Source: Microbacterium ureisolvens (GTDB lineage Bacteria; Actinomycetota; Actinomycetes; Actinomycetales; Microbacteriaceae). From it: a DNA stretch of 64,000 nucleotides. Under the pieces are notes generated by a model. That model worked only from the letters and a program-made list of their open reading frames with translations. It did no database searches and had not been told where the DNA came from. Both the position numbers and the translations under genes were made by a program. The stretch is from assembly GCF_019511645.1 (NCBI RefSeq), contig NZ_JAEUAX010000001.1, positions 186,001 through 250,000 of the forward strand, written 5' to 3'. Positions 8,240 to 16,277 of the stretch are shown one piece after another (positions within the stretch are counted from its first letter, which is position 1; each line of letters starts with the position of its first letter).

Positions 8240-9340
8240 TCAGAGCTCGAGCACCTTCTTCCACGCGCCGGCGTACGAGGCCGGCACGAAGCCGATGGCC
8301 TCGTTGATGTCGAGCATGTGGCGATTCTCTTCGGCGTTGAACGTCGAGACGCGCGGAGACTCCGGCACGAGTTCGCGCCAGCGGAGCAGGTTCGCGCACT
8401 TGACGATCGTGCCGAGCCGGTGACCACGGTGCTCCTTCACGACGAGCGTGCCGTACTGCTGCGTCGCGCCGGAGCGGTCCTCGCCGATCACGAGCTCGTT
8501 GTACGCGGCGACCCGTCCCGTCGGCACGTGGAGCACCGCGGCCACCGAGACGGTGAGCCCCTGAGCCTTCAGCCGGGCGTCACGACGCTCGACGCGCGCG
8601 GCGTCCCAGTGCTGCTCGTCGATGACGAGGCCACCGGCCGGCACGTCCGTCGACATGCGCGACAGCGCGTACGCGTAGCCGTCGATGTACTCGGAAGGTG
8701 TCGGCGACGTCCACTGGATCGGCCGGTAGTCGTCGCCCGCGATCGCGACGGCCTCCGCGAGCATGCGCTCGACGAGGGAGAAGTCGCCCGTGAGGTCGAA
8801 CACGCTGTTGCGCTCCACCTGCTCGAGCGTGAACCCGTTCGCCAGCTGGAACTTCGTCTGCGCGTCCTCAGCCGGGATCGCCCCCCAGCCCGTGGACGGC
8901 TGAAGACGCGGGCCCCCAGCATCCGGTCGATGAAGCGTCCATGTCTGGATCGTGGCGAATCCGCGTTCGCGCGCCTCGCGCTCGACCTCGGCGAGCAGCA
9001 GCTCCTCGAGGCCGCGCCCGCGGTGCGGCGGGTCGACCATGAGGTCGAACTCGACCGTGCTCGCGTCCGCCTCGTTCGAGATCATGAGCTTCACGGCCCC
9101 GAGCACCTCGTCGCCGCGCATCGCCGCGAATCCGAGCTGAGTCCAGTCGGTCTGGTCCTGCCAGAACCCGAGCATCTCGTCGGGCTCCTCGCGCAGGTAG
9201 TCGTGTCCGGCGTCCTCGAGGCAGACCGCGTTGGCGATCCGCACCATCTCGACGAACACGCGGGCGTCGGCCGCCTCCGTCGTTTCGGGGACGACGATCC
9301 GCTGGACGGTCACGACGCCGGTCTCGGCCAGATCAGTCAT
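8240..9340 (-). CDS. Two-domain GNAT acetyltransferase (copy 2 of a tandem pair)
   Basis: A 366-residue protein with two GNAT folds. The N-terminal domain shows the acetyl-CoA loop DPPHRGRGLEELL near residue 85, and the C-terminal domain KEHRGHRLGTIVK near residue 295 followed by FNAEENRHMLDINEAIGF, a Q/RxxGxG/A-like and product-site signature. The substrate is unknown; two-domain architecture recalls mycothiol synthase or Eis-like enzymes, but nothing here fixes that. The ATG at 9340 lies inside the last codons of the upstream paralogue (8-base overlap), so it is translationally coupled and the second gene of a unit running from 11046 leftward. Confidence 0.85.
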   Translation of the reverse strand: MTDLAETGVVTVQRIVVPETTEAADARVFVEMVRIANAVCLEDAGHDYLREEPDEMLGFWQDQTDWTQLGFAAMRGDEVLGAVKLMISNEADASTVEFDLMVDPPHRGRGLEELLLAEVEREARERGFATIQTWTLHRPDAGGPRLQPSTGWGAIPAEDAQTKFQLANGFTLEQVERNSVFDLTGDFSLVERMLAEAVAIAGDDYRPIQWTSPTPSEYIDGYAYALSRMSTDVPAGGLVIDEQHWDAARVERRDARLKAQGLTVSVAAVLHVPTGRVAAYNELVIGEDRSGATQQYGTLVVKEHRGHRLGTIVKCANLLRWRELVPESPRVSTFNAEENRHMLDINEAIGFVPASYAGAWKKVLEL

Positions 9341-10415
9341 CGAGCACCTTCTTCCATGCACCCTCGTATGCGATGGGCGCGAAGCCGATCGCCTCGTTGA
9401 TGTCCAGCATGGGCCGGTTCTCCTCTGCGTTGTAGGTGATGACGCGCGCCGAGTGCGGCGCGATCTCGCGCCAGGACAGGAGCCCCGCGCACTTCACGAG
9501 CGTTCCGAGCTTGTGCCCGCGGTGCTCTTTGAGGACGAGGGTGTCCTCCTGGTGGGATGCCTCGGTGCGGTCCTTGCCGATCACCAGCTCGTTGAACGCG
9601 CACAGCTCGCCGGTCTCGATGTGCTGGGCGGCGGTGACCTGGATGGTGCGCCCCGACGAGGTGTACCGCGCATCGTGCTCGGCGATGCGCGCGGCATCCC
9701 ACGTCTCCTCGTCGAACTCGAGCGCGGCGGCGGGGGCATCGGTCGACATGCGGGACTTCATCCACGCGTAGCCGGCGATGTACTCCTCCGGCGTCGGTGC
9801 GGACCACTGGACGAGGCGGTAGGCAGGCGATGCTGCCTGCGCCTCTGCAAGGAGCCGCTCGACGCCCTCGAACGAGCCGGTGAGGTCGAAGGCGCTGTTG
9901 CGCTCGACCTGCTCGAGCGTGTAGCCGTGGCGGAGGTAGAACCGCGCGACGTGATCCTCGGGGATCTCGCCGAAACCGGTCGGGGGCGCGAGCTGCGGAC
10001 CCGGCGCGGCCGGGTGCTCGGCCCAGGACTGCAGCACCGTGCGGCCATGCTCGCGCGCTGTGCGCTCGACGAGCTCGTACGCCGCGGAGCCGATGCCGCG
10101 ACCCCAAGACTTGCGGAGCAGCTCGATGAGCCAGAAGGCGGCGGTCGAGCCTTCCTCGTGCGGGATGTCTATGCCGATACGGCCGACGATGGCGCCGTCG
10201 TCGACGATCACCCAGCTGAGGCGGGTCTCGTACTGCGAGGGCTGGTAGTGCGGGAGCAGTTCATCGGCGGTGATCCGGTGGTCGTCGTGCCCCGAGATCT
10301 CGCGGTAGATGAGGTTGCGCACGCGCACCATCTCGACGAAGTCGGCGGCGTCGGGGGCGTCGATGGAGGCGGGTACGACGAGGGGGCGGAACTCCAACCC
10401 CGTGATGGTGGTCAT
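9333..10415 (-). CDS. Two-domain GNAT acetyltransferase (copy 1 of a tandem pair)
   Basis: A 360-residue paralogue of the next gene, with the same two-GNAT layout. The N-terminal acetyl-CoA loop is GRGIGSAAYELVERTA near residue 112; the C-terminal one is KEHRGHKLGTLVK, followed by YNAEENRPMLDINEAIGF. The C-terminal 40 residues of the two paralogues are nearly identical, indicating local duplication. The ATG at 10415 is chosen because AAGGACG sits about 9 bases upstream; the frame happens to stay open to 10862 but that extension is low-complexity and Pro/Arg-rich. A strong hairpin (10459-10490) separates it from the small gene upstream. Substrate unknown. Confidence 0.85.
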   Translation of the reverse strand: MTTITGLEFRPLVVPASIDAPDAADFVEMVRVRNLIYREISGHDDHRITADELLPHYQPSQYETRLSWVIVDDGAIVGRIGIDIPHEEGSTAAFWLIELLRKSWGRGIGSAAYELVERTAREHGRTVLQSWAEHPAAPGPQLAPPTGFGEIPEDHVARFYLRHGYTLEQVERNSAFDLTGSFEGVERLLAEAQAASPAYRLVQWSAPTPEEYIAGYAWMKSRMSTDAPAAALEFDEETWDAARIAEHDARYTSSGRTIQVTAAQHIETGELCAFNELVIGKDRTEASHQEDTLVLKEHRGHKLGTLVKCAGLLSWREIAPHSARVITYNAEENRPMLDINEAIGFAPIAYEGAWKKVLDD

Positions 10416-10458
10416 GTCGATGCGTCCTTGCGGTGTCGATGGGTGTGGTTCAGGGGTG

Positions 10459-10490
10459 GGGTCCGCCGCCCGGGTGCGGGCGGCGGACCC
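10459..10490 (-). terminator. 14-bp GC hairpin between small gene and GNAT pair
   Basis: A perfect 14-base inverted repeat around a 4-base loop GGTG (10473-10476), all strong pairs except one A-T. It lies 8 bases after the stop of the 84-residue gene on the minus strand and 43 bases before the GNAT start. There is no T run after it, so it may act as a partial terminator or mRNA stability element that sets the ratio of small protein to acetyltransferase. Confidence 0.5.
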
Positions 10491-10498
10491 GGTGGCCG

Positions 10499-10753
10499 TC
10501 ACGGCCGGGGTGCGAGGGCGGCCTCGCGGAGGTAGGCGCGTTCGCGCTGCGCGGTGGACTCCTGGTGCCGGTACGCCTGCGCGTGCCGGCGGCGGTCGTC
10601 CGCGAGCCGCGGCGTGCGGGTGCTCCACAGCAGCAGCCACAGGCCCAGGTGCAGGGCGAGGCGGTCCAGGAGCGAGGTGCGGGTGTCGCGGCTCGGCAGC
10701 CGCAGCGTATCGGGAAGGCCCGAGGGGCGCTGCGGCGCAAGGAGAGTGTTCAT
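10499..10753 (-). CDS. Small basic protein with a central hydrophobic helix
   Basis: An 84-residue protein, rich in Arg, with a hydrophobic amphipathic stretch SLLDRLALHLGLWLLLWS at residues 27-44 flanked by basic residues, then a charged, Arg/Ala-rich helix. The ATG is preceded by GGAAAGAG at a good distance (6 bases), which supports translation. Its layout recalls small proteins I associate with Microbacteriaceae genomes, but I cannot name a family or function. It could be a peripheral membrane peptide. It is downstream of the 39-codon ORF at 10927 and upstream of the GNAT pair, probably from the same promoter. Confidence 0.65.
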   Translation of the reverse strand: MNTLLAPQRPSGLPDTLRLPSRDTRTSLLDRLALHLGLWLLLWSTRTPRLADDRRRHAQAYRHQESTAQRERAYLREAALAPRP

Positions 10754-10926
10754 GATTGCTCTTTCCAGATGGGAGTGATGCCTCGAGCGGACGCTCGGAG
10801 GCGGGGATGCCGTGCCGCAGCACGACGGGACGAGATCGCAGGGGGAGCGCGCTCAGCACCACGAAGCGGGTGCGGCGCAGCAGACGTTGGATGCCCGCAA
10901 ACGGGCAGACTCGTCCCCTGCGGGGA

Positions 10927-11046
10927 TCAGATGGCGGCGGGGAAGCGGCCGCTCAGCACAGCGCCGAAGGAGACGGTCCCCGACGCGACGGCACGAATCG
11001 CTCCGCCATCACGGGCGGCGATTCCGGTTGGAGTCATCAGCATCAT
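10927..11046 (-). CDS. 39-codon mini-gene or leader peptide
   Basis: An open frame of 39 codons beginning with ATGATGCTGATG and ending with GRFPAAI. Its claim to be real rests on an almost perfect ribosome binding site, AAAGGAGGT at 11053-11061, six bases before the ATG, and on a canonical promoter just upstream (11085-11114). The peptide is Ala/Gly-rich, has no clear signal or membrane segment and matches no family I know. It may be a leader peptide controlling the downstream genes or a functional small protein. The 173-base stretch between it and the 84-residue gene holds a weak CCCC-TGC-GGGG hairpin and no other convincing start. Confidence 0.5.
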   Translation of the reverse strand: MMLMTPTGIAARDGGAIRAVASGTVSFGAVLSGRFPAAI

Positions 11047-11084
11047 CGGGGGACCTCCTTTCTCGACTTCAGACGCAGAGAGTG

Positions 11085-11114
11085 ACGTTAGCGGGTGCGG
11101 AGCACCCGCGTCAA
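11085..11114 (-). promoter_or_regulatory. Strong promoter with palindromic operator in the spacer
   Basis: On the minus strand TTGACG (11114-11109), an 18-base spacer, and TAACGT (11090-11085). The spacer is filled by a perfect palindrome, GCGGGTGC-TCC-GCACCCGC (11091-11109), touching both hexamers. A protein bound there would block or twist the promoter. Predicted transcript start near 11078, about 17 bases before the ribosome binding site of the 39-codon gene. Confidence 0.65.
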
Positions 11115-11203
11115 GCTTTCTCGCAGATTCGGTGATCCCATGGCGTGTCGCGGGATCCACACGCGCCACGGCCGGTCTTCCGGGCGCGTGTGCGACGCTC
11201 CGG

Positions 11204-11209
11204 TAGCGT
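11204..11209 (+). promoter_or_regulatory. -10 box of smc
   Basis: TAGCGT lies 34 bases before the smc ATG; unlike its neighbours this transcript would keep a short leader with GGAAGG as ribosome binding site. Confidence 0.4.
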
Positions 11210-11243
11210 AGGCGGGTAAACGACCAGGGTGGAAGGCGAATCC

Positions 11244-14200
11244 ATGCACCTGAAGAGCGTGACGCTCAAAGGGTTCAAGTCGTTCGCCCAGCCGACGACC
11301 TTCGCCCTCGAACCCGGGGTGACGTGCATCGTCGGCCCCAACGGCTCGGGCAAGTCCAATGTCGTCGACGCGCTCGCGTGGGTGATGGGGGAGCAGGGCG
11401 CCAAGACGCTGCGCGGCGGCAAGATGGAGGACGTCATCTTCGCCGGCACGGCGACGCGCGGGCCGCTCGGCCGCGCCGAGGTGCAGCTCACGATCGACAA
11501 CAGCGACGGCGCACTGCCGATCGAGTACTCCGAGGTCACGATCAGCCGGACCCTGTTCCGCAACGGCTCGAGCGAGTACGCGATCAACGGCGAATCGTGC
11601 CGCCTGCTGGACGTGCAGGAGCTGCTGAGCGATTCCGGTCTCGGTCGCGAGATGCACGTGATCGTGGGCCAGGGCCGCCTCGACAGCGTGCTGCAGGCGA
11701 CGCCCGAAGACCGCCGGGGATTCATCGAAGAGGCGGCCGGCATCCTCAAGCACCGCCGGCGCAAGGAGAAGACCCTCCGCAAGCTCGACGCGATGGAAGC
11801 GAATCTCACGCGCCTGAGCGACCTCGCCGGGGAGTTGCGCCGGCAGCTGAAGCCGCTCGGCCGGCAGGCGGAGATCGCCCGGGAGGCGGCGACGATCGCC
11901 GCCGTCGTACGCGACGCGAAGGCGCGTCTTCTGGCTGACGAGATCGTGGGCCTGCGCGCCGAGCTCGCCTCGCACGCGCGGAGCGAGCATGAGCGGCACG
12001 CCGAGCGCATGTTGCTGCAGGAGAGGCTCGAAAACGCCCGCGCGCGCATCGAGCAGCTCGAGGCAGACCAGCGTTCGGAGAGTGTGGACAGGGCGCGGCG
12101 TGTGGCCTTCGGGCTCGAACGGGTGCAGGAGCGCCTGCGCGGGCTCTACGCCCTGGCCGGTCAGCGGCTCGCTCTTCTCGGCGACGCCGAAGACGAGGAC
12201 CGCATCGAGCTGACGACGGTCTCGCAGGCGATGATCGACGAGGCACGCGCGGAGATCGACGACGTCTCGGACGGCCTCGGCGCCGCGCAGGATGCCGCCG
12301 CCGAGGCCGCTCGCGCCGTCGTGCGCGCCCGTGCCGAGCTCGACGCGCTCGATGTCGACATCGCCGCGCAGAGCGCGCTCGTCTCGGAGCATGACATGCG
12401 CATCACCGCGCTGCGCGGCACCGCAGAGGCCGCCGCTTCCGCCCTCGCGGCCGTGCGCACTGCAGTGGAACGCCAGCAGAAGGCGCTGGACGCCGCGCTC
12501 GCTCGCCGGGCGGAGGCCGAAGAGATCCTCGCCGGCGTCGACCCCGACCTCGTGCCCGAGGAGTCTTCTGCCGACCACGCCGCCGCTTACGAGCGGGCGC
12601 AGCGCGATGCCGCTGAGACCGAGTCGACGGTCTCGTCGCTTCGAGAGCGCCTGCACGCTGCAGAGCGCGAGCGCGAGGCGCTGACGGCGCAGACGGCCGC
12701 TCTGAGCCGGGCGCTCGATGTGAAGAACGGCGCCTCGTCGCTCATCGCCGAGGGGCGCCCCGGCGTCTACGGGCTCGTGGGCGATGCGGTCCAGGTCAAG
12801 CCCGGATTCGAGGCCGCGATCGCGGCGGTGCTGGGTTCGATCGCCGAGGGGGTTCTCGTCGAGGACCGGGAGAGCGCGTTCGCCGTGGCCGATGCTGCCC
12901 GTGACGCCGAAGCGGGGGTGGTCGACATCGTGATCGCCTCGGCCGGCGGGATGCGCCCGCCGTTTCCCGCCCTGCGCGGGGTGGTGCCGGCGCAGGGCGT
13001 CGTGACGGCTCCCGAGGGCGTGCTGGGCCTGCTGTCGTACGTCGTCATCGCCGACGACCTCGACGCCGCACGTGCCGCCGGCCCCGAGCTTGCGAAGGCT
13101 GAGCTCGGCGGCCCGATCACCGTGGTCACGCGCCGCGGCGAGGTGTACACCGAGTACTCCCTCCGTGCGGGTGCGGGGGCCTCGCGATCGCGACTGGAGC
13201 TCGCGGCGGAACGGGATGCTGCGGCCGACCGCCGCGACGAGATCGCCGTCGTGGCGGACTCACTGCGGGAAGCGCTGACCGAGGCGACCGGAGAGCTCGA
13301 GTCGGCACGCCTGCGCACCAAGACGACGCTCGCGACCCTTCGCGAGCATGACGCCGCCCTGGCCGCTCACGCCGAGCTGGTCAACCGGGCAGTGGTGCGG
13401 CACGAGGCCGCCGTCGCCGAATGCGAGCGCCTGGCCGCCGGACTCGCGCAGGCGGCTGCGACGGTCGAGGAGGCCGAGGCGTCAGCGCGGTCCGCGGAGG
13501 ACCAGCTCACCTCGGCGCTCGAAGCTCCTCGTCCGATTCTCGATGCCTCGGCGCGCGAAGGAATGCTCGCGGCTCTCGAAGAGGCCCGCGACAGCGAGAT
13601 GCGCGCCCGCCTCGACGTCGAGACGCTCCGCGAACGCATCCGGGCTGGCGAAGCGCGCGTCGCCGGCCTGGAGCGCCAGCGCGAGCGCGAACGCGAAGCC
13701 GCCGCCGAGGCGGCCCGTCGCGCCGTGGTCCGCCGCGCCCAGCGCGAGATCGCCGCGGGTGTCGCGGGTCAGCTGCCCGCCGTCATCGACTCGGTCGACC
13801 GCTCGCTCGCGCAGGCGCGCGCCGACCTCGCTGCCGCGGAATCGGAGCGCACCGCGGTCACCGCTGAGCTCGCTGAGCTCCGTGCGCAGGAGAACAGCGT
13901 CCGCGAGCGGCTCGCCGGGCTCACCGAGAGCGTGCACAGCCTCGAGCTGCAGATCCACGAGAAGCGTCTCCACGTCACGGGACTGCTCGAACGGGTGCAG
14001 TCCGAGCTGGGGCTCCACGAGGACATTCTCATTTCGGAATATGGCCCGGATCAGCCCGTTCCGTTCGATCCAGCCGCTCAGCCCGAACCTGAGGACGGCG
14101 ACGGACCCGCGGGGCCGGCATCCGTTGCATTCGATCGCGCGCAGCAGCGCCGACGCCTGCAGGAGGCTGAGCGCAAGCTCGCTCAGCTCGGCCGGGTGAA

Positions 14201-14795
14201 CCCGCTCGCGCTGGAGGAGTTCGAGGCTCTGGAGCAGCGTCATAAGTTCATGACCGAGCAACTCGCGGATCTGACCCAGACCCGCAAGGATCTCCTGACG
14301 ATCATCGAAGAGCTCGACGAGCGCATGCAGATCATCTTCCTGGCGGCGTTCGAGGACACGAAGACCGCGTTCGGCGAGGTGTTCCCGATCCTGTTCCCGG
14401 GCGGAACAGGGTCGATCGCCCTCACGGATCCCGACTCACCGCTCACCACGGGGATCGAGGTGGCCGTCCGTCCGGTCGGCAAGAAGATCGAGCGTCTCTC
14501 CCTGCTGTCGGGCGGAGAGCGCTCCCTCGCGGCGGTGGCGCTGCTCACGGCGATCTTCAAGGCGCGCCCCAGCCCCTTCTACATCCTCGACGAAGTCGAA
14601 GCCGCGCTCGACGATGCCAACCTCGGACGTCTCCTGGGCGTCTTCGAGCAGCTGCGCGCCTCGAGCCAGCTCATCGTCATCACCCACCAGAAGCGCACGA
14701 TGGAGATCGCCGACGCGCTCTACGGCGTGTCGATGCGCCAGGACGGTGTGTCGGCCGTGGTGGGTCAGCGCATCGCCGAACGCGCCGCCTCCTGA
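11244..14795 (+). CDS. smc: Chromosome segregation ATPase SMC
   Basis: A 1183-residue structural-maintenance-of-chromosomes protein that, with ScpA and ScpB, compacts and segregates the chromosome. Walker A GPNGSGKS is at residues 31-38, long charged coiled coils cover about 165-500 and 670-1000, the hinge lies between (starting near GRPGVYGLVGDAV, about residue 505), and the ABC signature LSGGERSL (about 1088) and Walker B YILDEVEAALDD (about 1112) close the head. Start chosen at MHLKSV, 7 bases after GGAAGG. It is followed by ftsY 20 bases later, the usual order in actinobacteria. Confidence 0.97.
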   Translation: MHLKSVTLKGFKSFAQPTTFALEPGVTCIVGPNGSGKSNVVDALAWVMGEQGAKTLRGGKMEDVIFAGTATRGPLGRAEVQLTIDNSDGALPIEYSEVTISRTLFRNGSSEYAINGESCRLLDVQELLSDSGLGREMHVIVGQGRLDSVLQATPEDRRGFIEEAAGILKHRRRKEKTLRKLDAMEANLTRLSDLAGELRRQLKPLGRQAEIAREAATIAAVVRDAKARLLADEIVGLRAELASHARSEHERHAERMLLQERLENARARIEQLEADQRSESVDRARRVAFGLERVQERLRGLYALAGQRLALLGDAEDEDRIELTTVSQAMIDEARAEIDDVSDGLGAAQDAAAEAARAVVRARAELDALDVDIAAQSALVSEHDMRITALRGTAEAAASALAAVRTAVERQQKALDAALARRAEAEEILAGVDPDLVPEESSADHAAAYERAQRDAAETESTVSSLRERLHAAEREREALTAQTAALSRALDVKNGASSLIAEGRPGVYGLVGDAVQVKPGFEAAIAAVLGSIAEGVLVEDRESAFAVADAARDAEAGVVDIVIASAGGMRPPFPALRGVVPAQGVVTAPEGVLGLLSYVVIADDLDAARAAGPELAKAELGGPITVVTRRGEVYTEYSLRAGAGASRSRLELAAERDAAADRRDEIAVVADSLREALTEATGELESARLRTKTTLATLREHDAALAAHAELVNRAVVRHEAAVAECERLAAGLAQAAATVEEAEASARSAEDQLTSALEAPRPILDASAREGMLAALEEARDSEMRARLDVETLRERIRAGEARVAGLERQREREREAAAEAARRAVVRRAQREIAAGVAGQLPAVIDSVDRSLAQARADLAAAESERTAVTAELAELRAQENSVRERLAGLTESVHSLELQIHEKRLHVTGLLERVQSELGLHEDILISEYGPDQPVPFDPAAQPEPEDGDGPAGPASVAFDRAQQRRRLQEAERKLAQLGRVNPLALEEFEALEQRHKFMTEQLADLTQTRKDLLTIIEELDERMQIIFLAAFEDTKTAFGEVFPILFPGGTGSIALTDPDSPLTTGIEVAVRPVGKKIERLSLLSGGERSLAAVALLTAIFKARPSPFYILDEVEAALDDANLGRLLGVFEQLRASSQLIVITHQKRTMEIADALYGVSMRQDGVSAVVGQRIAERAAS

Positions 14796-14802
14796 CCGAC
14801 CC

Positions 14803-14808
14803 TAGGCT
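14803..14808 (+). promoter_or_regulatory. -10 box of ftsY, probable leaderless transcript
   Basis: TAGGCT ends 7 bases before the ftsY ATG, immediately after the smc stop codon; ftsY can thus be transcribed independently of smc. Confidence 0.45.
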
Positions 14809-14815
14809 TAGACGC

Positions 14816-15688
14816 ATGGCAGAGAGCTCCTGGTCGCTCGGTCGCGCACTGCGCGGCATGTTCGTCAAGCCCACGATCGACGAGACCACGTGGGACGACC
14901 TCGAGACGGCGCTGCTCACCGCCGACTTCGGCCCGGACATCACCGAGCGCATCGTCGACGAACTGCGCGAGAAGGTGGAGCGCTACCGCACCACTGATCC
15001 GAAAGACCTGCAGCGCATGCTGAAGGAGACGCTCGAGGAGCACTTCGCGAAGTTCGACACCACGCTGCGCCTCACCGAGCGACCCGCGGTCGTGCTCGTC
15101 GTCGGCGTGAACGGCGTCGGCAAGACCACCACGATCGGCAAGTTCGCGAAGTTCCTGCAGCGTTACGGCCGCTCGGTGGTGGTCGGCGCGGCCGACACCT
15201 TCCGTGCAGCGGCTGTGGACCAGCTGGCGACGTGGGCAGAACGCGGCGGCGCGACGATCGTCCGACCGCAGCAGGAAGGTCAGGATCCGGCATCCGTCGC
15301 CTTCCAGACCATCGAGTACGCGAAGAGGACCAACACGGAGATCGTCCTCGTCGACACCGCCGGGCGCCTGCACACCAAGGGCGGTCTCATGGACGAGCTG
15401 ACGAAGATCCGTCGCGTGATCGAGAAGCAGGCGCCGATCAGTGAGGTGCTGCTCGTGCTCGACGCCACGACGGGACAGAACGGGGTGATGCAGGCCCAGG
15501 CCTTCCTCGAGCACGCCGGCGTCACCGGTCTCGTCCTCACCAAGCTCGACGGCTCCGCCAAGGGCGGGTTCGTCCTGGCGGTGCAGGAGCGCACCGGGAT
15601 CCCGGTGAAGCTGCTGGGTCAGGGCGAGGGCATCGGAGACCTCACGGGCTTCACCCCGCACGTGTTCGCGGCGTCCCTCGTCGACTGA
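14816..15688 (+). CDS. ftsY: Signal recognition particle receptor FtsY
   Basis: A 290-residue GTPase that docks SRP-ribosome complexes at the membrane. The NG domain is complete: G1 GVNGVGKTTT near residue 97, DTAGRL near 179, TKLDGSAKGG near 241. The long acidic A domain of the E. coli protein is absent, so membrane contact must rely on the short N-terminal helix, as in other Gram-positive FtsY. Its partner ffh is 5.6 kb downstream. Confidence 0.95.
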   Translation: MAESSWSLGRALRGMFVKPTIDETTWDDLETALLTADFGPDITERIVDELREKVERYRTTDPKDLQRMLKETLEEHFAKFDTTLRLTERPAVVLVVGVNGVGKTTTIGKFAKFLQRYGRSVVVGAADTFRAAAVDQLATWAERGGATIVRPQQEGQDPASVAFQTIEYAKRTNTEIVLVDTAGRLHTKGGLMDELTKIRRVIEKQAPISEVLLVLDATTGQNGVMQAQAFLEHAGVTGLVLTKLDGSAKGGFVLAVQERTGIPVKLLGQGEGIGDLTGFTPHVFAASLVD

Positions 15689-15768
15689 ATCGCCCGCGGA
15701 TCCGACCGAATCCGCGCCATGCCGGGTTCGGGCTATCGCCGACGCGCTCGTTGCGGTTTCATGGGGTC

Positions 15769-16269
15769 ATGGCGATCGAGCACGACTACTTCGGACTCCT
15801 GGAATCGGGGCCTGACGGATCGATCTTCTGGTCGGAGAACGTCGAACTGGGAGACCAGTCCGTCACGGTGGACCTCACGGCTCCTGACCAGGACGACGTG
15901 TCGGAGGCGGCCCTCGATGTGGCTGCCGCGCTCATCTCGTCGATCGAGGACATCGACCGCAGCGCCCGCAACGCGATGGTCAATGAGCTGAGCGACCGCA
16001 CCAGCGAGGTGACCGAGTACATCCTGCAGCAGCAGGAGGCTCTCGGCGACGCCCTCGAAGACACCCTGGTCGACATCTCGGGCGATGTGCACATCGACGT
16101 GATCCGCTCGCTGCAGCTGATGAGCATGACGATCCTCGCCGACGAGCACGGGGGTTCCGACCCGTTCGCCGTGCTGGAGTACGCGCTCGACCCCGACGCC
16201 ACCGACGACGTGCTGCTGGTGAACCTCGACTCCGATGGCGGCGTGCTGTCGGTGACGAGCGCCGACTAG
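15769..16269 (+). CDS. DUF2004 domain protein
   Basis: A 166-residue acidic, soluble protein beginning MAIEHDYFG. It looks like the DUF2004 family, small cytoplasmic proteins of unknown function. No signal peptide, no membrane segment and no cysteines are visible. The ATG at 15769 is favoured over an in-frame ATG at 15751 because it matches the expected family start. The gene stands alone, 80 bases after ftsY, and converges on lipA with an 8-base gap. Confidence 0.75.
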   Translation: MAIEHDYFGLLESGPDGSIFWSENVELGDQSVTVDLTAPDQDDVSEAALDVAAALISSIEDIDRSARNAMVNELSDRTSEVTEYILQQQEALGDALEDTLVDISGDVHIDVIRSLQLMSMTILADEHGGSDPFAVLEYALDPDATDDVLLVNLDSDGGVLSVTSAD

Positions 16270-16277
16270 CGTCCGGT

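Noticed and set aside
10416..10862. Extension of the upstream GNAT gene to a GTG at 10862
   Set aside because: The extension overlaps the 84-residue gene and a 14-bp hairpin, is Pro/Arg/Ala low complexity, and a good ribosome binding site precedes the ATG at 10415.
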